From the NCBI RefSeq assembly GCF_028748185.1, contig NZ_CP118164.1, positions 2,046,001-2,110,000 of the forward strand: 64,000 nucleotides of DNA. The letters are read 5' to 3'. Below, one piece after another: positions 55,305 through 64,000 of this stretch. The notes beneath the pieces were generated by a model that worked only from the letters and a program-made list of their open reading frames with translations, did not search any database and had not been told where the DNA came from. The translations under genes were made by a program, and so were the position numbers. The stretch's first letter is position 1, and the number at the start of each line of letters is the position of its first letter. The stretch comes from Bremerella sp. P1. GTDB lineage: Bacteria; Planctomycetota; Planctomycetia; Pirellulales; Pirellulaceae.

Positions 55305-56267
55305 ATGCTCGCCGCAAGCGAAGTGAATCTATCCCAAAGAGAGAACCCCTTGGACCGTCCCTGCCCTATTGCACAAGTCTATAGCGAAGTGACCCGCGCC
55401 GCGGTCCTCGGCCTCGTGGTCAACTTACTGCTGGGCGTCGTCAAGCTGACAGCTGGCATCGTTGGAAGCTCGTTTGCACTAATCGCAGATGCGGTAAATT
55501 CGATTGGCGATGTCGTCACAACTGTGGTGATCTTGTTTGCGTTGAGAATCGCTCAGCGTCCTGCCGATGAGGAACACCCCTACGGCCACTCGCGCGCAGA
55601 AGCAATCGCCGCGACGAACGTGGCCCTGCTGATTATCCTGTCAGCGGTACTGGTCGGCTGGGAAGCGATTCAGCGGATTCACATCCAACACGCAATTCCC
55701 GCCACATGGACACTATGGATAGCTGGCATCAACGTTGTGATCAAAGAAGGTCTTTATCAATACAAAGTTCGCGTGGGACGACGCACCAATTCCGCCGCCA
55801 TCATCGCCAATGCATGGGATCATCGCAGCGATGCGCTTTGTTCGTTTGCCGTATTGGTTGGTTTGGGGGCGATACGATTTGGCGGCGAGGCCTGGATGCC
55901 TGCCGATGAAGTTGCGTCACTGATTGTCGCGGCGGCGATCATTTGGTCAGGGATTCAACTCTTTCGATCGGCTGCGAATGAATTGATGGACGTTCAAGCC
56001 GATCCCGAATTTCTAAACGCCATTCGCAGTGAAGCCCTGCAAGTGACTGGCGTGGAAGATGTCGAAACTCTCTGGGTCCGCAAATCGGGTCTTGAGTTCT
56101 TTGCCGACATTCACATCGAAGTCTCTCCCACGCTCTCGGTAGCCGAAGGGCACCGCATCGGTCACCGCGTCAAAGACCAGTTATTAGAAAAATTCGTGAC
56201 GCTGCGAGATGTGCTTGTCCATCTCGAACCGAACGAGCCATGTGAGGCCCACGAAGACTCTTCTTAG
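55305..56267 (+). CDS. Cation diffusion facilitator (metal efflux) transporter
   Basis: A 320-residue CDF family protein with six predicted helices. The second-helix motif reads DAVNSIGD and the fifth W-D-H-R-S-D, and EHPYGHSRAEAIAA follows helix 2. These Asp/His positions bind the transported divalent metal (Zn, Fe, Mn or similar). The cytoplasmic C-terminal domain (~225-320) shows the V-H-L-E-P/ferredoxin-like fold. Metal specificity is not assigned. Start is uncertain by ~17 codons (ATG at 55305 or a TTG later). Confidence 0.9.
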   Translation: MLAASEVNLSQRENPLDRPCPIAQVYSEVTRAAVLGLVVNLLLGVVKLTAGIVGSSFALIADAVNSIGDVVTTVVILFALRIAQRPADEEHPYGHSRAEAIAATNVALLIILSAVLVGWEAIQRIHIQHAIPATWTLWIAGINVVIKEGLYQYKVRVGRRTNSAAIIANAWDHRSDALCSFAVLVGLGAIRFGGEAWMPADEVASLIVAAAIIWSGIQLFRSAANELMDVQADPEFLNAIRSEALQVTGVEDVETLWVRKSGLEFFADIHIEVSPTLSVAEGHRIGHRVKDQLLEKFVTLRDVLVHLEPNEPCEAHEDSS

Positions 56268-56284
56268 GAAACATCCGACTAAAC

Positions 56285-58147
56285 TCACCAGTGGATCGGC
56301 CCATAGCTGATTACCACGTCCTCCTTGTGATTGTCGAGCGTGACCTGAATCCGGCCCCACTCGTCCGGCATGATTGCCAGTCGTTTCTTTCCCTGCGTTG
56401 CCGCGTAACCGGGGCGCATCAGGAAGTTGACCACCACGTCGTTTTGCTCCGGGGCGAGGCCTTCCAACTGAACTCTCATCCCTGATCCAGTGACCTCGAT
56501 TGGCAGCGGCTGCCGCGGGCTTCCCTGCGGAAAAGCCAGCGGAGCGACATCAGGCAGTTCGTAGATCGTGAAGTGTGCTTCGCGATGCCGCTTGGTTAGA
56601 TGCGGCTCTAGTGCTTTGAAGATGGGTCGTTGCCGCTGCACTTCTTCCAGCGAAAAAGCGTACTGCTCCGGTTCGGCCTGCACCATCTCGAACGACTCGT
56701 GCACGATGATCCACCGGCATCCGTAAGCTTGCAGGGCCTCAAGAGGCCGGGTTTCAATGTGCTGGCGCTGTTGAATCTGTTCAGCAAGCTCGTACGTGAG
56801 CCCATCCGAGTAGCTCGAAATTGAATTCTTTCCGTAATACGACGCGAAGTTATTGGTCATCGATTGAGCGTACCGATCACCAACCCGCCGCATCGAGGCG
56901 AAGCTGTAGATACGTTCGCTGCCAAGTAGTTCTTCGGTGGTTTGTGTTATCGGAGTATACGGCAGGTCACCTTGAAAGCCAGCAGCATGATGGGCAACGA
57001 ACAGGACGAGTAGGACCAAATTCAACACGGCCGCCAGCCGAAGAGTTCTCGTCCAATCGACGTAGACGGCTCCATGCACCAACATGAAGAAGGTCGCAAA
57101 GAGGACGAACTTGAAAGGATGCTGAAACTTCTCAAACACCGGCGAGTCGGCCATGATGTACCAGATCCCACCTGGCTTCCCCAGCGAACAAAGGATCGCG
57201 ACGACTCCCATCGCCGCCCAGACGTTCCACTTTCGAAGCATCAATGACACCAACGCGGCCCCGAATAGCAGGCTGCCCGTATAAGCGGGATACCCTTCGC
57301 TGCCCCACAGCACGTAATTCCAAAAGCAGCTCTGCATGCTAGCCCAGGAAGTACCGCTTCGATCCACGTCATGCACAAGCTGGTACTGGGCAATCAACAG
57401 GGGCGAGGCAATGACAAATGCCAAGATTGCCGCAGCCGCCAAGGCAACCCACTTCTGCATCCAGACTCTGCTGACCGTGACCTTCGCGAGGAAAATCAGC
57501 CCGCAGAAGAACATCGTATACACCCACAACTGGGAATTGCCGGCATGAAAGTAAACGCCGCATAGAAAGCCCCACCAGGCAATGCGGCCTGGTGTCGTCG
57601 GCCGTTGGAGTAGTGCGATCGTCGCGGCCACAAGCAGCGGCAAGAAGACGAGCACGGGGTACGTGTAGTACCAAGTTCTCCCTTGAAAGATGACATAAGC
57701 CCCCAGGACAAACGAGGCTGCCGCACACGCGGCGATCAGGCTCTCGACTTTCATCCGGCAAAGTAGCACGTACGTCACCGCGTAGCCTGCCACGATGTGC
57801 AGGATGGCGTAGATCTCCATGAAGTACTGCTCCGACCCACAGAGCCGGGCAATCCAACAGGCGAGGTAGATGCCAGGATAAGTCACGGAATACGTCCCGG
57901 TAGCGAACACCGGCATGCCCATCGACTGATGCGGCGTCATCGCGGGAAAGCTGCCCGATTCAACCTGGTGAATCGAGTCGAGGATCACCGGCAGAAACTG
58001 TTGGTAGCTGTCATCAATGCCAAAGAAATAGGGAGCAGACCATTCGATGCACAGCAGCAGTCCGAAAAGGACCAACAGCCCTACCAGAAACGCAAGATGC
58101 CGACCCACGATCGCAACCAATCGCGACAGGCCAAGACGAAACAACAT
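56285..58147 (-). CDS. Large multi-pass membrane protein (glycosyltransferase-like topology)
   Basis: A 620-residue protein with about twelve transmembrane helices in the first ~380 residues and a ~200-residue extracytoplasmic C-terminal part. An early acidic loop (APYFFGIDDSYQQFLP) resembles the D-D-x-x-Q active-site loop seen in GT-C and YfhO-type membrane glycosyltransferases, but no full family signature is visible. If it is a GT-C enzyme it would use a lipid-linked sugar. Stated as possibility only. No sugar-nucleotide genes are nearby. Confidence 0.65.
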   Translation of the reverse strand: MLFRLGLSRLVAIVGRHLAFLVGLLVLFGLLLCIEWSAPYFFGIDDSYQQFLPVILDSIHQVESGSFPAMTPHQSMGMPVFATGTYSVTYPGIYLACWIARLCGSEQYFMEIYAILHIVAGYAVTYVLLCRMKVESLIAACAAASFVLGAYVIFQGRTWYYTYPVLVFLPLLVAATIALLQRPTTPGRIAWWGFLCGVYFHAGNSQLWVYTMFFCGLIFLAKVTVSRVWMQKWVALAAAAILAFVIASPLLIAQYQLVHDVDRSGTSWASMQSCFWNYVLWGSEGYPAYTGSLLFGAALVSLMLRKWNVWAAMGVVAILCSLGKPGGIWYIMADSPVFEKFQHPFKFVLFATFFMLVHGAVYVDWTRTLRLAAVLNLVLLVLFVAHHAAGFQGDLPYTPITQTTEELLGSERIYSFASMRRVGDRYAQSMTNNFASYYGKNSISSYSDGLTYELAEQIQQRQHIETRPLEALQAYGCRWIIVHESFEMVQAEPEQYAFSLEEVQRQRPIFKALEPHLTKRHREAHFTIYELPDVAPLAFPQGSPRQPLPIEVTGSGMRVQLEGLAPEQNDVVVNFLMRPGYAATQGKKRLAIMPDEWGRIQVTLDNHKEDVVISYGPIHW

Positions 58148-58300
58148 CCTTGTCGGCGTCGGTGTAATTGCTTCCTGTCCCTTATGGCTGCTAGTGGGTG
58201 AAAACCACGGATTGTGTCAGCGCGATACAAGGATCCTATCTTGTCCAATGAAACGACGACAAGTGCGAGTTCACGCGACGTGAAGCATTGGCATTAAAAC

Positions 58301-58957
58301 CTAACCGCGCACCAGCGCAGCTACGGCCTCTCGAACCGGCACTTCTCCATCGGTAAGTTCGATGATCTCGCGGCGGATCTCAGGGCGTGCGATCAGTTCG
58401 GCCAGGAACGCAGCGACATTTCCCCTCGCGACTGTGCCGTAAGGGATTGCCAGGCCGGCTTTGACCTTGCCATCCCCTTCTTCGGTCACCAGCGTCGCGG
58501 GGCGCAAGATGACCCAGTCGAGATCAGTCGCGGCCAATGCGTTGTCGGCCATCCGCTTGGTACGGATGTAATGCTCAAAGCCTTCCTTGCGTTCGGCATC
58601 GCGTCGAGCGTCGGGGAACGCTGACACCAGGTAGACGCGTTTGATACCGTTGGCTTTGGCGGCATCCATCATCTTGATGACGCCGCCTCCGTCAATTGCC
58701 GTGGTGCGATCAGGCCCGCTGCCTGCAGCCCCGGCGGAAAAGACGATCACGTCGCAGTCCTTGGTCGCCGCCGTGAGGTCCTCAACCGTCATGTCAATGA
58801 TATCGCCCAAGTACGCACCGGCTCCCGCGGCCGTAAGCGTCTCGGCTTGTTCCGGCTTGCGATGCAAGCCGGTGACCGCGTGCCCTGTGGCGACAAGCTT
58901 GGGTACCAGGCGCGACCCGACACCTCCGGTCGAACCGATGATAAAGACGTGACTCAT
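58301..58957 (-). CDS. NAD(P)-binding SDR/NmrA-like protein
   Basis: A 218-residue Rossmann protein. The dinucleotide motif is G-S-T-G-G-V-G at the start, followed by the D-I-D and SAGAAGSG segments and a Y-x-x-x-K-like RTKRMADNAL catalytic area typical of atypical SDRs (NAD(P)H-binding, YwnB/NmrA type). GAAAGGAG sits 5 nt upstream of the ATG. Such proteins can be redox enzymes or sensors. Substrate unknown; monocistronic. Confidence 0.88.
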   Translation of the reverse strand: MSHVFIIGSTGGVGSRLVPKLVATGHAVTGLHRKPEQAETLTAAGAGAYLGDIIDMTVEDLTAATKDCDVIVFSAGAAGSGPDRTTAIDGGGVIKMMDAAKANGIKRVYLVSAFPDARRDAERKEGFEHYIRTKRMADNALAATDLDWVILRPATLVTEEGDGKVKAGLAIPYGTVARGNVAAFLAELIARPEIRREIIELTDGEVPVREAVAALVRG

Positions 58958-59103
58958 GGCTTCTCCTTTCCGTTCTCAAGCTTGATGCACGATCCACTGC
59001 ATCCAATTTGGGTTCCTGCATGAGCTTCCAATGGTAGAGCGCATTGCTTCATGATCATACCCACCGGCTTACGCTCGCATCTTAGGCACGTTGAACTGCG
59101 CAC

Positions 59104-59142
59104 AAAAAAACGGCACCTCACACGAGGTGCCGTTTCTCTTTC
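59104..59142. terminator. Bidirectional terminator after the Gfo/Idh gene
   Basis: AAACGGCACCTC (59108-59119) pairs with GAGGTGCCGTTT (59124-59135) around a 4-nt loop. A T tract follows on the minus strand, so it ends the Gfo/Idh transcript; the plus side also has pyrimidines. Confidence 0.8.
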
Positions 59143-59163
59143 TTCTTATGAACAGGCTCACGA

Positions 59164-60645
59164 TTAAGCGGCAGGATCTTTACCGTCGATCCAGGGGCCT
59201 TCCAGGCTCTGATGGTCAGGATCGTTGATCGTCGAGCCCTTGTCGCCGGCTTTCCAGCCAGGCACGTGCTCAGGCTTACCACGCTCCTTGGAAACCTGCT
59301 CCCACTTCTTCGACCACGAACCATCCGCTTCGCTGATGGTCATCGTTTCGTCGTCGAAGCGATAGATCTTCCCTTCGCGGTAGCTACGAGCACCCAGGTT
59401 CACCAACACGATCGCGGCAGCACCCAAGTCTGGCGGGTTGTTGCACGACTGCGGCGTGTTGTTTTCGATCGCGGCAATCCAGTTCTCGAAGTGAGCCTTG
59501 GTTTGATCCTTCGGCGCCTCCTTCTCGGTCTTGATGACCGTCCGTTCGTACGGCAGTTCCGTCGGACTGATGTGCGTCACCTGCGGACGTTCCGGTACGA
59601 ATGTGAACTCGGAAGCACTCGGGTTCTCGAACACGATCGAACCATTGTGACCACGGATCAACTGCTGCACTGGCGTTTCGGAAGCGGCCATCGTCGCGGT
59701 GACCAGGCCTTGGCAACCTTCGTTGAACTCGGCCACAACCGTTGCCACGTCCGGAACTTGGCGACCGTCGTATTCCAGATACAAACCACCACTACCGGTG
59801 ATGCGAGCTGGATACCGGAGACCGGTTGCCTTCATCATCTGCGTGGTGCGGTGTACGAACAGGTCAGTGAACATCCCACTACCAAATTCCCAGAAGCGGC
59901 GCCACTGAGCAAACACGGCCCGGTCGAATGGTTGGTCTTCGGCCAAACCTTCTTCCACACCGAGGAAGCGTTTCCAGTCGATCGTCTTGGGCGTCATGTC
60001 CTTGGACAATTTGTAGTAACGCCACTGACCGATGTCGGAGTTCCGGAAGTATTCGGTCTGATACATCAGCACCTTGCCCAGCAGACCTTCGTCGATCTTC
60101 TCGCGGGCGGCATCCCAAACCGGCAGGCTGGTTCCCTGCACACCGACTTGCATCACCTTGCCGGTATCTTTCCAGACACTGACCAGTTCGATGGCGTCTT
60201 CGACCTGCTTGACCATCGGCTTTTCGCAGTAGACGTGCATGTCGCCTTTCATTGCCTCGATGGCTTGAATGGCGTGCCAATGGTCTGGCGTACCGATGCT
60301 GACGGCGTCCAGGTTTTCCTTGGCATACATCTCGCGGAAGTCGACGTACCGGGCAACCTTGCCGCCGTTTTCTTTTTCGATATAGTCGGCGGCGCGATTG
60401 CGATTGTTTTCGTATACATCACAAACGGCAACCAGTTCGATGTTGGCCCCTTCCTTGGCGATCTTGGAAAGGCTTTTCACGTGGGCACCAAAACCGCGTC
60501 CACCGACGCCGACAAAACCAATCCGCAGCTTCGAATTGGCATCGGCGGCTTGCGACTTCTGGGCGTGCATTGCAAGGGATGTGGCAGCTACACCGGCCGC
60601 CGTGGACTTAAGAAACGTTCGACGCGTAGCATCGGAAGAACTCAT
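59164..60645 (-). CDS. Tat-exported Gfo/Idh/MocA family oxidoreductase
   Basis: A 493-residue protein with a twin-arginine leader (T-R-R-T-F-L-K) and signal region ~1-34. The Rossmann part has the G-F-V-G-V-G-G-R-G dinucleotide motif, and the Gfo/Idh signature E-K-P in YCEKPMVKQVED is the catalytic lysine region. Members use NAD(P) to oxidise or epimerise sugars and related compounds; the Tat leader puts this one outside the cytoplasm with cofactor already bound. Substrate unknown. The long open frame on the opposite strand is a shadow. Confidence 0.92.
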   Translation of the reverse strand: MSSSDATRRTFLKSTAAGVAATSLAMHAQKSQAADANSKLRIGFVGVGGRGFGAHVKSLSKIAKEGANIELVAVCDVYENNRNRAADYIEKENGGKVARYVDFREMYAKENLDAVSIGTPDHWHAIQAIEAMKGDMHVYCEKPMVKQVEDAIELVSVWKDTGKVMQVGVQGTSLPVWDAAREKIDEGLLGKVLMYQTEYFRNSDIGQWRYYKLSKDMTPKTIDWKRFLGVEEGLAEDQPFDRAVFAQWRRFWEFGSGMFTDLFVHRTTQMMKATGLRYPARITGSGGLYLEYDGRQVPDVATVVAEFNEGCQGLVTATMAASETPVQQLIRGHNGSIVFENPSASEFTFVPERPQVTHISPTELPYERTVIKTEKEAPKDQTKAHFENWIAAIENNTPQSCNNPPDLGAAAIVLVNLGARSYREGKIYRFDDETMTISEADGSWSKKWEQVSKERGKPEHVPGWKAGDKGSTINDPDHQSLEGPWIDGKDPAA

Positions 60646-60961
60646 GAGCGATGGTCTCCATCTTTGTTAGGCAGGGGTAAAAGTGGATTCTGGCGAGGTA
60701 GATCGCATCTTCTATAAAACCAAGCCAGCCGAGCAAACGCAATATCCTATTTGCGCAAGCTTCTCTCGCTTCTCGGCAGAATCGGACGGCGAATGGGACG
60801 CAGATCGCAGATCATGATTCGATTAGTTTTCGCCAAGATTCCGAAGAAATAACCGAATACCCACCTGAGCTCAACGATTTATTACCCATTGCAAGGGATA
60901 GAATGCGATTGTGCAGCATTCCCCGTCATTGCAGCTCTTTTGTTACGCGGAGGTGGAAACT
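60646..60961. other. Intergenic region, no gene seen
   Basis: About 316 bp between divergent genes, so it holds both promoters. I see no hairpin or RNA gene. Just before 60962 a GGAGG ribosome site serves the next gene. Confidence 0.5.
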
Positions 60962-61648
60962 ATGTCTCGTCTAATTGCCTCGATCTTGTTCGTCACACTT
61001 GTACTTTGCGTCGCTGCGCCCGCGGTTTGGGCACAAGAGGACGCAGCTCCGGCCAAGCCCGAGGAAGCAGCAGCGGTCGAAGCTGGTACGCCGGATGCTG
61101 AAGAAGCAGCGGCAGAAGAAGAGGAAGCCGCAAGCGAAGAAGCTGTCGCCAAGCCAGAAGAAGCGACTGATCCTAGCGGAGAATTGTCGGAACAACTGGA
61201 AGGAATCGCCAAGCAAGTTGACGACTCGGAAACGGCGAAAGACACGAGCGCCGGGATCCTGACACCGATTTATATGGTCGCCGAATCGCTCGAGTTCCCC
61301 GCGTTTCACTGGCTGGCCTTCGCGCTGATGCTTTCCGGCGTGATTGGTTTTGCCTTGCAGTTGGTGATCGGCAAGCTAGTGGTGTTCGCCCACTTGGGCT
61401 TTAGCCTTCGCGAGATCCTCTCCGACGTGCTCAGCTTTGTGATCAGCCTGGTCGGTTTGGTGCTGACCACGCAGGCCGCAGCCCAAAACTCGACCTTCAC
61501 GCAAAGCCCGTTCGCGGTGTTGTCCGCTAGCTTACTCGGCTTGATCCTGGGGATCATGCTGTACTTCTGGGGTCAGGCACAGGAAGTCGAAGCGGTGAAA
61601 GGTCGCAAGGCCGTAGCCGCGGAAGCCAAGGCCCGCGAAAAGAAGTAA
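60962..61648 (+). CDS. Exported membrane protein with acidic Ala/Glu-rich segment
   Basis: A 228-residue protein with a signal peptide (~1-24, ending WAQEDA), then a ~45-residue Ala/Glu-rich linker and three transmembrane helices (~115-140, ~150-170, ~185-205). The Glu-rich stretch looks like a flexible spacer. The C-terminal basic helix (KGRKAVAAEAKAREKK) is cytoplasmic or peripheral. GGAGG 8 nt upstream fixes the start. No family recognised. Confidence 0.75.
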   Translation: MSRLIASILFVTLVLCVAAPAVWAQEDAAPAKPEEAAAVEAGTPDAEEAAAEEEEAASEEAVAKPEEATDPSGELSEQLEGIAKQVDDSETAKDTSAGILTPIYMVAESLEFPAFHWLAFALMLSGVIGFALQLVIGKLVVFAHLGFSLREILSDVLSFVISLVGLVLTTQAAAQNSTFTQSPFAVLSASLLGLILGIMLYFWGQAQEVEAVKGRKAVAAEAKAREKK

Positions 61649-61663
61649 TCGAGCGCCACATGT

Positions 61664-61696
61664 GGGTGCCGCTAACAAGCTTGGCGGCACCCTTTT
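61664..61696 (+). terminator. Rho-independent terminator (plus strand)
   Basis: GGGTGCCGC (61664-61672) pairs with GCGGCACCC (61684-61692), followed by T4. Confidence 0.75.
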
Positions 61697-61698
61697 CC

Positions 61699-61735
61699 TG
61701 CAGTGATATTATTCCATGTAAATCACTGCATTTTT
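61699..61735 (+). terminator. Second terminator-like hairpin
   Basis: TGCAGTGAT (61699-61707) pairs with ATCACTGCA (61722-61730), a perfect 9-bp stem with 14-nt loop, followed by a T-rich tract to 61735 and beyond. It may back up the previous terminator. Confidence 0.55.
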
Positions 61736-61736
61736 C

Positions 61737-61762
61737 TTATCAGGGGAAAAGGAACCTGATAA
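61737..61762. promoter_or_regulatory. Inverted repeat upstream of the DUF1549/DUF1553 gene
   Basis: TTATCAGG (61737-61744) pairs with CCTGATAA (61755-61762), a perfect 8-bp repeat with 10-nt spacer, ~75 bp before the start codon. Possible operator or leader hairpin. Confidence 0.4.
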
Positions 61763-61838
61763 AATGCCCGCATTAAGAGGTAGTCCTTACCTCTTGGTCG
61801 ACCTAATCCCTCTCTTGTCTATTTTTCGAGGCGGAACC

Positions 61839-63407
61839 ATGCTTCGCATCGCGCATGTGCCCGCGAGCTGCGTTCTGTTGTCGCTGCTTGCGTGGACCAC
61901 GGCTCTTGTAGCGCAAGATACGCCTGTAGATGTGTCGGACGAAACGGCGAAGATGCAGGCGATGGCCACTCGGATCGATGAGCTGGTACAAGCCAGACTC
62001 GACCAGGAAAAGGTCCGTGCTGCACCGCTGGCAACCGATGGCGAATTCATTCGCCGTGCCTATCTCGACCTGGTTGGCAGCATCCCCACCGTCGCCCAGA
62101 CGCGGGCCTACCTGGACAACGACGCCCCAGACAAACGGCAACAGTTGATTGCCCAACTGCTCAAGTCGCCGGCTCACCCAACGCACCTGGCCAACACGTG
62201 GCGAGCACTGGTGCTTGAGCCCTCGGACGATCCGCAACGTTTGCAGAACGAACAAGGCCTTCAGCTTTGGCTGCGTGGTAAGTTTAGTGAGAATGTTCGA
62301 TACGATCGGCTGGTTGAAGAGTTTCTAACGGCAACTCAGGGAAGTGACGGCCCTGGCTACTTTTATGCTTCCCAAGACTTGAAGCCTGAATTGTTGGCCT
62401 CGGAAACATCTCGCATCTTCCTGGGTCTGCAACTGGAATGTGCCCAGTGCCATGACCACCCCTTCGATCGCTGGAAGCAACACGACTTCTGGGGCCTGGC
62501 GGCCTTCTTTGCTCAGCTGGAACGGCCAGCCAACGACAACATTGTTGGCTTGGGCCGATTCGACATCGTCGATCGTGATATGGGAGAAGTCACCATTCCG
62601 GAAACGGACGAGGTCGTTCCGCCAGCGTTTCCTGGCAGCAAAGCAAACTACGCTTCGTTCGGTGGCACGCGGCGTCAGCAGTTAGCTATCTGGATGGTCT
62701 CACGCGACAACCCTTTCATGCCACGGCGGGCAGTGAACTGGGCCTGGGCGCACATGATGGGACGCGGCATTGTTCACCCGGCGGATGACATGTCGCCGCA
62801 AAACCTTCCCAGCCATCCCGAGCTTCTGGATGAACTGACGCGTTACTTTATTCAAAGCGGATTCGACCTGCGACTCTTACTGCAAACGATCGCCCTGACT
62901 GACACCTATGCCCGCAGCAGCGAAGCCGTATCGGACTCGGAAGCGCCGCCAGAACTTTTTGCTCGCATGGCTGTTAAATCGCTCACCCCAGAACAGCTTT
63001 ACGATGCCTTCTTAAAGGTCGGACTGCTGAAGAGTAACGTCACCATGATGCAGCAGGACGGTCAACGCAATCAATTCGTGGCACGGCTGCGAACGGCGAG
63101 CAAGGACCGTACGTTCTTCGATACCGGCATGCCGCAGGCACTGGCCGTGATGAATGGCCCGCCTGTTTCCACCGCGACTTCGCCTGAGACGAGTGGCCTG
63201 CTCAAGGCCTTGTCTGCTCCGTTCCTCTCGGACGAACAGCGATTGAACGTGCTGTTTCTGGCAGCCTACAGCCGCCCACCCAATGCCGAAGAGTTGATGC
63301 GGTACCAAGCGTTCCTGCAACAAGCAGAACCAGAGCAGCAGTCGGCAGCCCTGGGAGACGTGCTGTGGGTGTTGGCCAATAGCGCTGAATTCATGTTGAA
63401 CCATTAA
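61839..63407 (+). CDS. DUF1549/DUF1553 protein (planctomycete PSD1-type)
   Basis: A 522-residue exported protein (signal peptide ~1-25, ending LVAQDT). The DUF1549 part carries the typical RRAYLDLVGSIPT and the C-A-Q-C-H-D-H-P-F-D-R-W motif, which contains a CxxCH haem-like site; the DUF1553 part follows with RRAVNWAWAHMMGRGIVHPADDMSPQN and HPELLDELT. Function is unknown. It is followed after 10 bp by a Tat-exported DUF1501 gene, the usual pairing in planctomycetes. The frame is open upstream, but the ATG at 61839 begins the signal peptide. Confidence 0.93.
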   Translation: MLRIAHVPASCVLLSLLAWTTALVAQDTPVDVSDETAKMQAMATRIDELVQARLDQEKVRAAPLATDGEFIRRAYLDLVGSIPTVAQTRAYLDNDAPDKRQQLIAQLLKSPAHPTHLANTWRALVLEPSDDPQRLQNEQGLQLWLRGKFSENVRYDRLVEEFLTATQGSDGPGYFYASQDLKPELLASETSRIFLGLQLECAQCHDHPFDRWKQHDFWGLAAFFAQLERPANDNIVGLGRFDIVDRDMGEVTIPETDEVVPPAFPGSKANYASFGGTRRQQLAIWMVSRDNPFMPRRAVNWAWAHMMGRGIVHPADDMSPQNLPSHPELLDELTRYFIQSGFDLRLLLQTIALTDTYARSSEAVSDSEAPPELFARMAVKSLTPEQLYDAFLKVGLLKSNVTMMQQDGQRNQFVARLRTASKDRTFFDTGMPQALAVMNGPPVSTATSPETSGLLKALSAPFLSDEQRLNVLFLAAYSRPPNAEELMRYQAFLQQAEPEQQSAALGDVLWVLANSAEFMLNH

Positions 63408-63417
63408 GGGATATCCG

Positions 63418-64000
63418 ATGAACGCCTTGCCTCATTCGCGACGTCGATTCCTACAAACGACCGCAGGCCTGTTGGGCGCTGCCAGTTGTTCTTGGCTTCC
63501 CCAACTGGCCACCGCGGCCGGATCGGACCCGAACCGCAAGCGAAGCTGCATCTTGTTGTGGATGGCTGGCGGTCCGACGCAAACCGATACGTTTGATATG
63601 AAGCCAGGGCATGCCAACGGTGGCGAGTTCAAGGAAACGGAAACCAACGTGCCGGGCCTGCGCTTCAGCGAACACTTTGCCGGACTGGCCAAGCAGGCCG
63701 ACAAGCTTGCCATTTTGCGAGGGATGAGTACCCGCGAAGGGGACCATCTGCGAGGCACTTACCTGATGCACACCGGGCAGCGACCTGGTGGCCCGCTCAA
63801 TTACCCATCGATCGGTGCATCGCTTTCCAAAGCAATGCAGGACAATCAGTCGACGCTTCCCAATTATGTCGCCGTCAACCCTAGTGGCCTGCTTAGCGGC
63901 AGCGCGCTGAGTCCTGGTTTCTTAGGGCCACGTTATGCGGCGGCCACCGTGGGCACGCGAGGCGCGCCGGCTGCAGAAGGCTCGGATGAGATGGCTGACC
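63418..64000 (+). CDS. Tat-exported DUF1501 protein (3' truncated by window)
   Basis: An open frame from the ATG at 63418 runs off the window end. The N-terminus carries a twin-arginine motif (S-R-R-R-F-L-Q) and signal peptide, followed by CILLWMAGGPTQTDTFDMKPGH, the family's metal-site-like start, then LRGMSTREGDHLRGTYLMHTGQRP, matching the sulfatase-like DUF1501 fold. It starts 10 bp after the DUF1549/DUF1553 stop, so they are co-transcribed. About 194 codons are visible; the full family length is roughly 400-480 residues. Confidence 0.92.
   Translation, partial: MNALPHSRRRFLQTTAGLLGAASCSWLPQLATAAGSDPNRKRSCILLWMAGGPTQTDTFDMKPGHANGGEFKETETNVPGLRFSEHFAGLAKQADKLAILRGMSTREGDHLRGTYLMHTGQRPGGPLNYPSIGASLSKAMQDNQSTLPNYVAVNPSGLLSGSALSPGFLGPRYAAATVGTRGAPAAEGSDEMAD

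Noticed and set aside
59212-60717. 501-codon plus-strand frame
   Set aside because: Antisense shadow of the Gfo/Idh gene; rich in His/Phe shadow composition.

Overview
The window looks like chromosomal DNA of a planctomycete of the Pirellulaceae type (Blastopirellula/Bremerella/Rhodopirellula relatives). This rests on the gene families seen: a DUF1559 pilin-like protein, a DUF1549/DUF1553 gene followed by a Tat-exported DUF1501 gene, several secreted DUF1080-like proteins, a FG-GAP/UnbV protein, a Tat-exported Gfo/Idh protein, a receptor-like Ser/Thr kinase and a PDZ/anti-sigma/ECF-sigma cluster. The genus is not determined. Both ends cut genes: a FG-GAP/UnbV protein on the left and a DUF1501 protein on the right.

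Layout. 0-7.9 kb: FG-GAP protein, a large hybrid histidine kinase (minus), a lipoprotein, a secreted LamG-like protein, a CDP-alcohol phosphatidyltransferase and a leucine-rich-repeat membrane protein. 7.96-13.4 kb: a 5.4-kb integrated element lying between a 3' tRNA-Lys fragment and an intact tRNA-Lys. It carries small accessory genes, a HUH rolling-circle Rep-like protein, a tyrosine integrase, a zinc-ribbon protein and many hairpins. 13.6-18.0 kb: a sigma-54 activator with GAF domains, then the ECF sigma/anti-sigma/PDZ operon. 18.3-24.6 kb: secreted galactose mutarotase, receptor-like Ser/Thr kinase, SufE, a thioredoxin-like protein, a probable sigma-54-driven structured RNA and a PII protein with its own sigma-54 promoter. 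24.6-34 kb: stress membrane protein, thioredoxin-like lipoprotein, Ada, threonine deaminase, TsdA-like dihaem cytochrome, DUF1559 plus lipoprotein, and several hypotheticals. 34-48 kb: standalone HsdR-N-like nuclease, ClC channel with CBS domains, second hybrid kinase, two DUF1080 proteins, Lhr helicase and an esterase. 48-64 kb: PhnZ-like HD oxygenase, HD-GYP/PilZ pair, pentapeptide membrane protein, ABC-F ATPase, cytochrome c'-like protein, CDF transporter, large membrane protein, NAD(P)-binding protein, Gfo/Idh protein, a membrane protein and the DUF1549/DUF1501 pair.

Two stretches stand out. First, the tRNA-Lys element behaves like an integrated rolling-circle replicon. Its att copies share 43 of 45 bases, the only two differences are a compensatory T-stem base-pair swap (51:63), and GTGACA repeats sit inside both ends. 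Second, between the thioredoxin-like gene and the PII gene lies a region of about 1 kb with two correctly spaced -24/-12 promoters. One drives PII. The other precedes a roughly 296-nt stretch with no convincing ORF, five strong helices and a 14-bp terminator, which reads as a nitrogen- or sigma-54-linked non-coding RNA. All assignments come from reading the sequence; no database search was run.
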